Shown here: positions 8,380-17,880 of the stretch, one piece after another
Layout of the letters: each line of letters starts with the position of its first letter
Numbering within the stretch: position 1 is the stretch's first letter
Assembly (NCBI GenBank): GCA_011109175.1
Contig: RDEW01000180.1
Location: 1 to 21,260, forward strand
Reading direction: 5' to 3'
DNA from: Dicyema japonicum
Lineage: Eukaryota; Dicyemida; Rhombozoa; Dicyemidae
DNA: 21,260 nt
Translations under genes and position numbers: made by a program
The notes under the pieces: generated by a model
The model's input: the letters and a program-made list of their open reading frames with translations, nothing else
Databases searched by the model: none
Told to the model about the DNA's origin: nothing

Positions 8380-9177
8380 TTTATTAAAATACAGAATAAT
8401 GTAATTCGAAACGTTTTTGGGTTTAAAATTTCGGTCTTAGATAGTAATTTTCCCAATAAAGAAAAACTTCTCTCACCAGATGATAACGTGGAAGGACATT
8501 TTTAGAAGAGTTGTATTCATATAGAGAAAAATATTGTTTTCCATTTTTGAAATAGAAAGCACTTGATTTACAGATAATCTTGATTCTAGATACTTCCCAA
8601 TTCCATCATATTGACATAATATTGATGATAAATTTGTACGTAGTTCGCTTTGACAAACATCTTTCGACTAAAATCCTCTATCCATCGAAACTTTCATTTA
8701 TTTTTTTTATTTCGGTAATTTTTTTCAATAAATATCGGGCTGCTTCCATCCAACTCCCTCATCTTGTTAGAATAACTACAGGTGCATACCCGATTTCAGC
8801 AAATTTTTCTTTTTGACAGTTGCGGCCATTATCGATGTAATTAAAAAATCCACATCCTTAAAATATCCTCTTATTTTATGAAGAACAAATGTTACATGAT
8901 GCAAAGTCGTGTATAAAACCTTCAATACCTGGGCGCCTGCTACCATGTTTTTGGCTGCATCCGATACCAGTAATACAAAATTATCGCGATCAATCGCAAA
9001 ATCCCTTAGCACATCGTCAATTATCTGACAGACAATCGACGAGTTAGCCGCAGAAGACAATGGACGACAAGATATTAAAAATATTTTCTTGGGATCAGAA
9101 ATTCTATTAATTAGTGTATTGACATATTTCTGTCCCCGGATATCAGTTTCGACAATCAAAACATATTTTTTTCAAAA
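8380..9177 (-). pseudogene. hAT transposase relic (CGGBP1-like hAT type), second copy
   Basis: The minus-strand frame from 9159 to 8776 begins just after the first catalytic region and contains RGQKYVNTLI, DNFVLLVSDAAKNMVAG (second Asp block) and VLHKIRGYFKDVD. In the next part the conserved TRWGSW appears as TR, a TGA, then GSWMEAARYL (about 8735-8765). A C-terminal dimerisation block, GERSFSLLGKLLSK, follows near 8440-8474. The two relics match block by block, so they belong to one lineage, in opposite orientation about 1.1 kb apart. The N-terminal DNA-binding part is absent. The element is inactive. Confidence 0.75.
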
Positions 9178-9239
9178 AATCAATAAAATTTTTGACTTTA
9201 TTGACAAATTAGCCCTACTCATCAATGAAGTGTTCCTAA

Positions 9240-9780
9240 TTTCAGTGATCGAATCACATGTGAAATAGGATCTTTTTTAGTTTAGAGTCCACAATCTCAA
9301 AGTAGAGTCTGTATTTAATTTTTATTTAAAATTTCACAAAATTTAAAAATGATAATAGTCTGGTCCTGCCTAGATAATGTCATTTGTGTTTGTTGTAGTT
9401 GCTTTTTAGCTAATAGTTTTAACGAAACAGTAGGCAGTCAAACTCTATAAATCGCTACAAATATCATCGCTCTATCATCAGTTCCTCCGCTATCTTTCGT
9501 TTGTTCTCCCACATGTTTTTAGTGTAAATTACACTAAAGTAATGCTTTGTATGTTTAAGAATCTTATTTCGATTTTTATCCAGAAATTAGTCAATCCCAC
9601 TTGAAAACGTATATTTGAACATTTTTTATTCACCATTTCGATTCCTTTTTTAAAAATTTCTAACTATATGCTGATTGTACGTCTTCAGTCTCTGAAGTTG
9701 AAAGTTTGCAATTGTAAACGAGGTAGAATAGACACTGACTGAGAGTACGAACGATAAAGGCATCGACATTATAAAAAAGG
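9240..9780. other. Non-coding spacer without a recognised gene
   Basis: AT-rich sequence with T-runs. No motif, repeat or coding frame could be supported. Confidence 0.5.
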
Positions 9781-9802
9781 TGTCAACCACCCATTTTTAT
9801 AT

Positions 9803-10080
9803 TTATTTATTTATTTTAATAATTCCGGGAGCACCGAGAAAGAAAGACAAAAGAGTCAAACAGTTAGGTGATCCCAGTCCCTGCAATAAGTTGTTCAATT
9901 CGACGTCTGTAATCTTCCATTGTCCCCTACTTTCTGGAGGAGCCTTCTTCTCGCGTCTTGAAGAGGAATCAGATAGGGGAGGGGAATTTCCTAATCCAAT
10001 CGGTTTTTCTCTTGCCATGGAAATGATTAGGCGAAGCGGGTTTCCATCTTCCTCACAGACGCGAAGAAATCCGGGGTAAA
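9803..10080 (-). pseudogene. 3' end of a LINE (same family as 19954-20765)
   Basis: On the minus strand the last codons read RRRIEQLIAGTGIT and a TAA at 9862-9864. The same position of the LINE copy ending at 19954 reads EKIRRLLREAGIT and a stop, and the DNA across the stop (GGGATCACCT) is identical in both. After the stop comes a short tail and an AATAAATAAATAAATA run (about 9810-9827), as expected for a LINE 3' end. The upstream part to about 10080 has the Pro/Ser- and Arg-rich look of a LINE C-terminus but is broken in all frames. The 103-codon minus-strand frame over this region is mostly out of phase with the real one. Confidence 0.6.
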
Positions 10081-10114
10081 ATATTTTTGTGCCTTTCTGG
10101 GTCTGTTGCCACAT

Positions 10115-10726
10115 AAGAAAAAGAAAGACACTACTTCAGTTAAAACGAATAAAAATAGAAGGAAATAAAGGAAGAGAAAGATTTGGTGGTACCGAACCGC
10201 ATATTAGTATATTTACGAATTAACGGTCCACCCACCTCAAGGAATCCTNAATAAGTGAAACTGATAAACATAATTTACAGTGATGGATAGTTTGGTGTAT
10301 ATTAAGGATAAATATGAATGTAATAAAGTAAAACATTTGGCAGATATTCAGTACAGCTTAATATGCAGTCTTATCCCCATAATGCTAATGGCCCGTTGTA
10401 TAAAATGAATGCAATGTGCCGGATCCTGTTAACACAAAAGGCCAGTCATCCCAAATGAGTTGTTTAATAGTTGTAATACGCTGACAGTATAGGAATAGAA
10501 AACCCGAACAATGTTAGATTTTTTAATAAGTTCAATAATAATTTTAGCTATTCTTAAGTCTTGCCATTCACACAGTCCATATTTCCCCTTGGAATTTTAT
10601 ATATTAATTTAACATGCTAGAACCACCTCAACTCGATTATTCGATAAATATTAATTATTCCTGGAGATGGATGGAACTTATCTAGACACAACAAAAGATT
10701 TGTTCTAAAATCTTTTTTATTAATGT
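10115..10726. other. Non-coding region with one ambiguous base
   Basis: No gene or repeat was recognised. Position 10249 is N, so the assembly is uncertain here and any frame crossing it cannot be trusted. Confidence 0.5.
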
Positions 10727-11191
10727 TTATGCATACTTTATCACCCACAAAAAATCATAATATTGTGGACCTTTCGGAGTCGAAAACGAATTACGTGAAT
10801 TTTCAATTGGAGTCCAACAATTATCTTTGTCTTCCATTTGCTCTGTACTCAGCATTACTTGAATTATCTAAAACTTAATATTTATAAAAATAATTACTGA
10901 ATTTATTCCAGTTATTCCCAGGATAATGAATGGGGTGATAACATATGCATCAACATTAATAGGTTAGAGTTGATAAGATCTTGGGAACAAATCTTTTTTC
11001 AGCTGGAGGGTACTTGAACTTATATAAATTTCATTTGAAAATTTCCTGTTTTGACAAATATTTTTTTGATTTTGTCCATGTGTTACGAAGTCTTCCAAAG
11101 ATCTCGACGTGTCTCCAATGACTGAAGTATATGGTTACACATTCACATACTTACTGAGGAATAAATTATTCGATGGAGTAAATGCTTTATT

Positions 11192-11199
11192 ATCTAAAG
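11192..11199. repeat. Target site duplication, left copy
   Basis: ATCTAAAG directly precedes the hAT left terminus at 11200 and is repeated exactly at 13396-13403 after the right terminus. Eight bases is the standard hAT duplication length. Confidence 0.95.
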
Positions 11200-13395
11200 C
11201 AGGGGTTCTCAACCTTTTTAGCTCAAGGGTCAAAACGATAATTAAGAGTATCTTTGCGGGCCGCACAAAAAAATATTTTATTTGATTAAAGAAAACAGGC
11301 TTTACTACGTAATAAGAGAATCAATGTGAGACTTGATTTTGCTTGGCGTCTACTATTTTATCGAAACGAGGAGTAAAGTTCGAAGACGATGTCCGTAAAA
11401 GTTGAATTAGGTGTTCATCAGTCAATCGATTTCGATACTTACTTTTTATTCGCGTAAGTTTACTGAAAAGAGCTTCACATGCATACGTTGATTCGAAGAC
11501 TGATGCATTTTTTTGAGCATTATCGACCAAGTTTGGATATTTCCATTGTGGAATTCGACTTTAAAAATCCAATAGTTCACTTGACTTAAATAGCGCGGTA
11601 AGTTGTAAATCTGCCTGCATTTCAATTAGCTCCAGATGATATACATATGGAGCGGTTGCAGCATCTGTTTCCATAGGTGACGAAAATATTTTCATAATAG
11701 GTAGAGCTTCTTTAAAATCATTAAAACGTGTTTCGAATTCATCGATTAAGTCACTAATAACAGAGGTATATTTTTCATATGATCCATCTACCCTGTGGTT
11801 TGAAAGTATTGGAAAATGAATGGTAACTCTACTTGCAATTTGTATTTTGAAAAGGTGTAGTTTTTCGATAAATGCAGAAACCAGTCCGTATAATTCATGA
11901 CATAGTTTGTTCTTACCCTGCAGAGAAGTATTCAAAATCGAAAGGTGTGTAAAAATATCAACCACAAATGCTAAATCCGCAATCCACTCCTTATCAGTAA
12001 GCTAAAAATAGAATATCTTATTGTCAATAAAATTTATAATCTCCGGGAGAAGGTCATAAAATCTAAATGCGATTTATTTAAAATTTATACAACCTTTTTA
12101 GACATGCTGCCCGACTCAACCATCGTACGGTTGTATGCATGAGCAAATCTCCACACTCAGCATCAACATCCTCGAGAAATTACCTAAAATTGCGGTGATT
12201 TACGATTGAAATGATTGAAATGAAGACACGAGAGCGAATAAAATTTACGATTGAAATGACCGTTTCTGTTACATGGTCCATTTTCATAGATTTTACAGCT
12301 AAATTTTCTTGATGTAGTATGCAGTGATGCCGAATCACAGGACTCAACTCATCATCTACTCGCCATCCAGCTACGAGACCTTGAAATCCGGTTTTCCATC
12401 CAACCATAAAAGGACATCCATCTGTGGCAATTGAAAACATTTTTGAAAGATCCAAATGTGCCTTTTCAAGGCAATCACGAAATTCACGGAATATATCAGC
12501 TCCTTTAGTAGAGGCATGAAAGTTACGTAGCGTGAGAAAATCTTCATAAATTTTGAAGTCAGGCATGACACCTCGAATAAACACAGCCAATTGTTCTGTA
12601 TCACCAATATCTTTAGTGATGTCAAGAGCAATAGAATAGTGTACGAAAAAGTTGGATTCAGTGAGTAGCTGGCATTGAATATCGTCAGATATTCTCTCAA
12701 TTCTCCGAGTAACTGTATCGTTGCTTAGCTGTAAGTTTATAACATTTTTTTTAATTTCTGAAGAACAACATTTTTCAGTAAATATAAGGATAGCTTGCTT
12801 AATAAATTCTCCATCTGAATACGGCTTCATATTTTTTGCAAGTAGATGACAAATTTTGAAAGAAAAAGCTATTGTAGCGGATCTTGATGACATGGGCTGT
12901 TTAAACAAAGTGGTTTGTAGTTTGCGATTTGATTTCATAGATAGAAATTTGATTTTTCTTGATTCACCTTGAAATGAATCATATTCTGAAGAATGTTTCA
13001 TATAATGCCTCTCGACATAATATAACTTAAGACATCGAATAACAAAATGACAAATCAGGCAATGTGCTTTGCCATTTTCTTCAAAAACGATAAATTGTTC
13101 CTCCCATTCGGGGTTAAATGCACGATTTTCTTGAATAATTTTTCTACTTCTTTTAACACGTTTTCCAGACATCACAAGCAATATTAATTAAAATTTAATA
13201 CAAAAAATATTTAATTTAAAAACAATAGTTAAAATATGTAAAAATTTTTTAACCATAAAAAGTTTATTGTACGAAACAAACAGAAAGAAAAAGCACAGTT
13301 AAAATCTGGCTGCATTATGTAAAATATGTAATATTTTTTTTATAATTTTAAGCGTCTGCACCAAAATCGTGGGGGGCCGCCGTTGAGAATCCCTG
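11200..13395 (-). mobile_element. Near full-length hAT transposon with intact ends
   Basis: The element is 2196 bases. The left end is CAGGGGTTCTCAACC; the right end read on the minus strand is CAGGGATTCTCAACG. Both carry GC-rich GGGCCGC-type blocks just inside. Perfect 8-base duplications (ATCTAAAG) flank it at 11192-11199 and 13396-13403. It encodes one transposase on the minus strand (11321-13181). The ends and duplication are intact, so insertion is recent compared with the other elements in the window, but the coding frame has stops and small insertions, so this copy cannot make a full transposase. It could still be mobilised by a related active copy (inference). Confidence 0.95.
11321..13181 (-). 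pseudogene. hAT transposase, GTF2IRD2/ZBED5-like type, interrupted
   Basis: The frame starts at 13181 (MLVMSGKRVKRSRK; the fourth-residue Met, 13172, is the likelier start). An N-terminal zinc finger has C41, C44, H59 and H63. Catalytic Asp candidates are D187 (ALDITKD) and D254 (IATDGCP), followed by a C287-x2-H290 motif (HHCILH). The C-terminal dimerisation part holds the last acidic residue in YACEALFSKL and then TDEHLIQLL (11321-11530). Lesions: a short filler insertion before a TAA at 12180-12182, an insertion and frame change near 12060-12100, a TAG near 12001, and a TAA at 11561-11563. Between lesions the reading remains good (RWLSRAACLKR, EWIADLAFVVDIF). The family type (transposases related to vertebrate GTF2IRD2, ZBED5 and FAM200 proteins) is recognised from motif order, not from a search. 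Confidence 0.85.
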
Positions 13396-13403
13396 ATCTA
13401 AAG
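13396..13403. repeat. Target site duplication, right copy
   Basis: ATCTAAAG directly follows the hAT right terminus ending at 13395 and is identical to 11192-11199. Confidence 0.95.
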
Positions 13404-13603
13404 TCATCGCTGCTAAGACAACTTTTTTTAACAATGCCATCCCCATAAGGAACGATTTAAATCATTTTGTTAAAATTCCCGAATAGAGTGTTCATTGATT
13501 AAATGTATCACGTGGTCCCTTAACTGAATCACAGACAAGCTCATCTAAGCCTTTAATTTCTATCAGGACAGAAAGAATACAAGGAAATTTGTGACCCCCT
13601 AAT

Positions 13604-14510
13604 CATCAGCTCTACTAGTTAACAAGTCACTAAGAACAGCACCAGAGAACAATCTCAGACACAAAGAAACATAAAGTCTTTTAATACTGACCAGACAAGT
13701 GGAGTCTTAAAATATTAGCTTTGTAGTAAGAAAGTTATTCTGAGAGAAATACAACAATCGTTTAAGAGTGAGACTGACTCAACTAGAAATTTATATATTT
13801 AAGGACTGAGATTTGTCAACTAAAGTGGTAAAGGTAATAGTTCTATCTATGAGAGCCTTAAAGAGGTTTATAAGTCATTCTTATACAATTTTATTTTTAT
13901 ATGAACAACTCCGAGCTCATCATATCTGCATTCTATCACGGAGGAATGTATCCTGTTCAATTTGTCAGTCCTACTTAAGACATATCTGTGATCAAGTTCC
14001 TGAAATTATGTCCGGTAGGTGTTCACAAGGTTCAACAGGTGGTGGAGAACAGTTGATGCTTTTTGCGTAAAAAATCCTCTACCATGTTTTCCAGCACAAT
14101 ATGTCAGATTCAGTCTCTCTATGCATAATGTTTTTGTGGAAAGTTCTGAAAGTTAAAATTTTTTCCACCTTTTCCTTCTCAATCCTCCTTCGAATAGAGC
14201 ATCAATTTATTTCGTATAGCAAGATCTTCTCATTAAGGATTTGCGATCCATAACGTCTACACAGCGTCTCACAGTGGAGCCTATTTCTCTCCACGACCTA
14301 ATCCTGATATGGAATCACTGTTTTTGTAGTATAAACGCTCTGGTAAAACGTCACAGAATTCTTTAAGAAGTTAATGGTACGGACATTCTTCCCATTCATT
14401 CTGCACTCCCATCTTCCTATTCATTCTTTAATAATAAGGAGATTCAGATCGACCCTTGGAAAATTAAATTTGAAATCATCTTTTGTAAAATTAAAGGCAA
14501 AAAACCCTTA
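13604..14510. other. Region without a recognised gene
   Basis: Several short frames exist, including 85 plus-strand codons at 13813-14070 with a Cys-containing stretch (CSICQSYLRHICDQ) and a minus-strand run, CSPPPVEPCEHLPD, over the same bases. Neither shows a family signature, and they exclude each other, so I call no gene. No repeat structure was seen. Confidence 0.4.
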
Positions 14511-14518
14511 GTAAATGT

Positions 14519-15127
14519 TTAGGGGTTGTCTTGACCGTCTGCCTCCGTTACTTCAATAGTATTTTCCACGATAGTATTGAACCCCGGAATCCCTCTATAT
14601 TTCTGAAACGGACAAACACCTAAAAATAAAAGCAGCAATTTATTTGTGGATGAGTGAGAGATTTATTCTTCTAATTTGTTGGCCACCTGAATTCCACGAT
14701 TATTTTCTAGGTTTCTCGTAAATCAATATTCTTAATAGACGTCTGTAACTGACAACGACCAAGAAAACTGATCATTTTGATTTTCAAATCTACAAAAATA
14801 ACCTAACCTATAGCTTTAGGATCAATCAGATCAACTAGAAATCTCTAATTAGTAAATCTGCAACAATACGACTCAAATCGTCATATTGTTTCAGTGGCAC
14901 TGCGTAGTGGCAAACATTGTAGTAATTTACCACTTACGAATAATGTATCTTTCAATTCCTCAAAGTCAACAACTTTGAGATAAAGCTTTCCGTCAATAAT
15001 AATAAAATTTTCGTTTTTTTAGGCAGTAATTTTTAACTTTAGAAGTATTTACGTTTTGATCTTCAAGGATTGATTTTAGAAGTCGGTACTCTTCATTATC
15101 TTTGACAAAAATCCTGCTATAGGCCAT
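14519..15127 (-). pseudogene. Gypsy-type integrase N-terminal region, relic or small hypothetical gene
   Basis: From an ATG at 15125-15127 the minus strand encodes IFVKDNEEYRLLKSILEDQN, then NTSKVKNYCLKK. After a frameshift it gives IIIDGKLYLKVVDFEEL, and after another PLKQYDDLSRIVADL. The order SKVK, then I.G+LYLK, then an acidic helix before a His/Ile-rich helix, matches the relic at 4120-4336. I therefore read it as the zinc-binding N-terminal side of a related integrase. The 3' part (14519-14619) ends with KYRGIPGFNTIVENT and EVTEADGQDNP before a TAA and is preceded by a T-rich tract and TAG, like a terminal exon. GT-AG introns could also explain the frame shifts, so a spliced small gene is the alternative. 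Confidence 0.4.
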
Positions 15128-15344
15128 TAGGTCATAATCTTTATATGTAAAAATAAAATAAAGTTATTGATTAAGTTTTAGTTAAAATGACAGTTATGCT
15201 GAAAGCTGTCAAAGTATCATCCTCGGCTCAGTGTCGACTTGGGCTCGCGACTAATGTAAAGTATTGAAAATTGGCTTTCGAAATTAAAATATTGAATGCA
15301 CAATAAAACTGAATAACGTACCTGTCAATCAAATCAATGTGGAG

Positions 15345-15530
15345 AAAAGGCAAAGAATCTGTCAGAAAAGGAATTTCAGACATTAAACAAAGAAATTGAA
15401 GAATTTAAGAAAACGAGCAACTGAGCACATTGGCAGTTTCGGGAGTTCAAATTAGGAAAATGGAGATGAAGATGATCTTGGAGAACGATAAGTACCAAAA
15501 CGCCGAACTGAAAATGCAAGTCGAAGGTAC
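15345..15530 (+). pseudogene. Coiled-coil coding fragment with a frameshift
   Basis: The plus strand reads KNLSEKEFQTLNKEIEEF, then after a shift of frame near 15400-15410 NEQLSTLAVSGVQIRKMEM and ILENDKYQNAELKMQVEG. Leu, Ile and Met spaced three and four apart, with many Glu, Lys, Gln and Asn, predict a coiled coil. The fragment ends near a GTACAA that could be a splice donor. LINE ORF1 proteins and many host proteins have such segments, and nothing here decides between them. No start codon or neighbouring exon was identified. Confidence 0.4.
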
Positions 15531-15805
15531 AATAAATTACACAGCAAAAAGTCAAATACGAGCTAGAACTCTCCTCTAGTTAAAAGCACTCCCACGTTTC
15601 CCATGAACATACGAATACTTAGGGTTTCGGTTTATCCTTTCCCAACTATCCTTTCTACTAGTTTCTAACATCCAACTGTATAGTAGACAAATTGAGAGTA
15701 CGTTAAAGACTAGAAAAGTGTCAACCATTCAACCAAAAGCAATTATAAGATGATACTTTAAGAGAAAATTCACTAATTTATTATTAATAGCAATGAACAG
15801 AAAAG

Positions 15806-15915
15806 TTAACTAATTTGAGATTCCACTTTTGCCATGCATCTCTGGACACGCGCTGTAAGTCATTTCCATCCTTCCCTGTTTCTCGCATCCGCCATCAGAT
15901 CATCCAATAGTGAAC
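15806..15915 (-). pseudogene. C-terminal tip of a LINE ORF2 (third LINE lineage)
   Basis: The minus strand reads LLDDLMADARNREGWK, a TGA, then LTARVQRCMAKVESQIS and a TAA at 15806-15808. A DL..A.DR..W.. block close to the stop is typical of the end of ORF2 in LINEs whose preceding block reads FGHILRM, as found at 20885-21183. Only the last ~35 codons remain. The single in-frame TGA fits a CGA-to-TGA or similar substitution. Nearby short copies of ATTCACTAATTTA (15776 and 15979) flank it at a distance. Confidence 0.5.
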
Positions 15916-15930
15916 AGGGAAGATTGAATG

Positions 15931-16329
15931 CATGAAGAAGACATCTTGTGCAAGAGACACGCCACACCTCAACCAAGATTCACTAATTTAGTGTTACTTT
16001 GATTCACCCTTCAGTTATTTTTGAATAATTATGCAAATTGAATTATCGATATTTTCTAACCAAGGCTTAATAATCAAGTTGTGATAAAAACACTGCTATC
16101 TAATTATTGATTCTTGGCCCCTTCTTGGAAATCGACCCATGGTGGATCAACTCTAACATTGCTTTGATACCAATAATCACTGTCATCTATTTTGGGATAG
16201 CACGTACATAAAATTGATTAATACTTAAAAACTGGGGCAGACTCACAGAACAGAATTCACAACCATTTAATTAAAAGGGGACGAGGCTAATAGGCAATAT
16301 GGCCTCTCAGTAGTCTCCTCATCTTAGTC
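15931..16329. other. Spacer without a recognised gene
   Basis: AT-rich sequence between two LINE fragments. No frame, repeat or RNA gene could be supported. Confidence 0.5.
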
Positions 16330-16868
16330 GACGTTCTTCCCTACTTGTGCATTCTCTGTATTCTCGTTGCCCAGGTAGAAACTCGCCTGAGATGAACAGT
16401 GTGCCAGACATCCTAACTCAAAGGGGTACGATATTTACATAATAGTTTCTTGAAAATGAATCAGTTATAGAATATTGGAGGCAATCTTGGCAGCCAGCCT
16501 TCTGAAGTCAAACCCGACCGCAACTGGTCGTACACCGCCGTCATTCTTATCGCATGGTATCAAGTTTGAGGAAAGCAGGAAGTGGTTGACAACTTAAGGG
16601 TTCATAAACGAGGTAGTTGAATTCGTGAAACGAAGTCCTGAATCTCATAGAGACAAAGAAGTTAAGTCTTTCAGATGGTCCGGTCTGATTCCGTTGAGCC
16701 CTGCTCTGATACTAGGGCAAAATTCCGTATTGCGAGGAGTACTTCATCTTTTGATGCTATCAGGGGACGCACTCCGGCTAAGGGAGCGACTGGGCGTAGG
16801 TTGTAGGGCCGTAGGGGATGCTTGCTCAACAAATATTGTAGGCGACGAGAGTTGGTTTTAGCGGTCAA
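16330..16868 (-). pseudogene. LINE reverse transcriptase relic, N-terminal half
   Basis: The minus strand from about 16800 carries LAGVRPLIASKDEVLLAIRNF. After a frameshift it gives LNGIRPDHLKDLTSLSL, then a stop, then NSTTSFMN, then LIPCDKNDGGVRPVAVG and FDFRRLAAKIAS. Further on, FYLGNENTEN appears near 16360-16390. The order matches the fingers and first palm blocks of the reverse transcriptase lineage whose C-terminus carries the SAGR/PRH knuckle seen at 5707-6170 (recognised from memory of this protein type). The catalytic YADD block lies beyond the preserved part. At least three stops and two frameshifts are present. The segment is richer in G+C than its flanks, like the other fragment of this family. 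Confidence 0.65.
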
Positions 16869-16899
16869 CTCGAAGAAAGTGCCTTGAAAACTTCGCAGG

Positions 16900-17250
16900 T
16901 TCCAACGTAAATTAACATGAAACGAAAGTTATCTTAAATTAACTAAAAGGTAAAAGACGTCCATTACTTGCAGTTGTGGAAACCCCTCCAATACAGTGGG
17001 GGAGAGCAAATGATCCTTTTCTGTGCCAACATGGCACTGATCACATGACGCCACTCTAGTAGGTAAGGGAAAGAGGAACAGACAAAACAAACAGAAAACT
17101 TCAACCAATTAGTCACGTATCACCACATAGCGCCAAGGAGAGATATAAAATCCAAAAGGTTTAAATTAATTATATATTAATAAAATATTATTTTTTATAA
17201 ATTTCACTTCGAACCGAAATAGGAATAAAATGTGAAAACATTAAAACTAA
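16900..17250. other. Spacer without a recognised gene
   Basis: 16900-17140 is of mixed composition and 17140-17230 very AT-rich. No repeat or coding signal was seen. Confidence 0.4.
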
Positions 17251-17727
17251 AATGGTATTGCAAGAAAAGGACAGGTACTGTTAAATCGTAAAGTTGAAGA
17301 CTCCCAGCTCACGTCTACGAGTACCTCACCATATTGGAGCGGGCGAAATAGCCGAGAATTTTATAAAAGAGGTACAGATTTGATTAAATTTAGATTAAAT
17401 ACGAAGGACCAGTACAGATTGGAGAGTCTCCTGGCTTTCTTAAACAATGGTGGTAGTAAGTGATTTATGGGAACTTTAGTATCTTCTATCCTATCTACTT
17501 CGACTGCACAAATCCTCCAAGTTTTTGCTGATCCTCACCTTGAAGTACCTAGTTTGTTAACAGATATGCCGTACTTTAACGAATCCCACTTTAATTACCT
17601 AACAGACCTGGATTCCTTCACGATTCCATCCCTTGGGCAGGACACTATGCTACAACCACCGTTTTCAGGTTACCCCCAATTCCCATATGAGGAGTTTAAT
17701 TCTAACTCACTACATAATCAGAATTAG
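17251..17727 (+). CDS. Unrecognised coding-like segment, possibly with one very short intron
   Basis: One plus-strand phase is open from 17251 to a TAG at 17725-17727 except for a TGA at 17461. The first part contains YKRGTDLIKFRLNTKDQY and LESLLAFLNNGG; the second contains ILQVFADPHLEVPSLL, YFNESHFNYLTDLDSF and GYPQFPYEEFNSNS. The TGA lies in a 24-base stretch (17456-17479) that begins GTAAGT, ends TTTAG and keeps the phase when removed, so it may be an ultrashort intron. Otherwise the segment is a pseudogene with one stop. The C-terminal part is rich in aromatic, Pro and acidic residues, like an activation or interaction region, but I recognise no domain. Other phases in 17252-17350 also look protein-like, so the left limit is uncertain. 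Confidence 0.4.
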
Positions 17728-17880
17728 TTTAAATATTGATTTCTGTTAGTTGCTTCACTTAAATTTAATTTTTTGGTTGATAAAATGGAATAATTCTTTT
17801 TGGATATTTGCATTTGTGGATGCTGATGTCACTAATTTCCCTGAAACAATGGTGGATGTTGTTAGATTGTTATTAGTAAA

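Larger units (their letters stand above)
10727..13602 (-). pseudogene. Unrecognised broken frame split by a hAT insertion
   Basis: If the hAT element 11200-13395 and one target-site copy are removed, a single minus-strand reading phase runs from 13602 to a TAA at 10727-10729 with only about six internal stops in roughly 230 codons. That is fewer than AT-rich DNA should give by chance. Pieces include IEIKGLDELVCDSVKG, LLKKVVLAAMTLDNKAF (the insertion falls after TLD), IGDTSRSLEDFVTHG and MEDKDNCWTPIENSRNSF. One stop lies in a 33-base GT-AG stretch starting GTAAGTATG (about 11118-11150), so short introns are possible. I do not recognise the protein; it may be an old retroelement or a host pseudogene, and the phase was chosen by eye. 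Confidence 0.3.

Noticed and set aside
13813-14070. 85-codon plus-strand frame with several Cys residues.
   Set aside because: The Cys spacing does not form a known zinc motif, and the opposite strand gives an equally protein-like run. No support for either.
14519-15127. A small host gene with introns of 31-67 bases on the minus strand.
   Set aside because: The order of blocks matches the integrase relic at 4120-4336, so frameshifts in a retroelement are the simpler explanation. The first supposed intron would also have to remove IIIDGK, which matches the relic. Kept only as an alternative.
16625-16700. GAAGTTAAG followed by a GC-rich stretch, slightly like the middle of a 5S rRNA gene.
   Set aside because: Only nine bases agree, the rest does not match, and the segment lies inside the LINE reverse transcriptase relic on the other strand.
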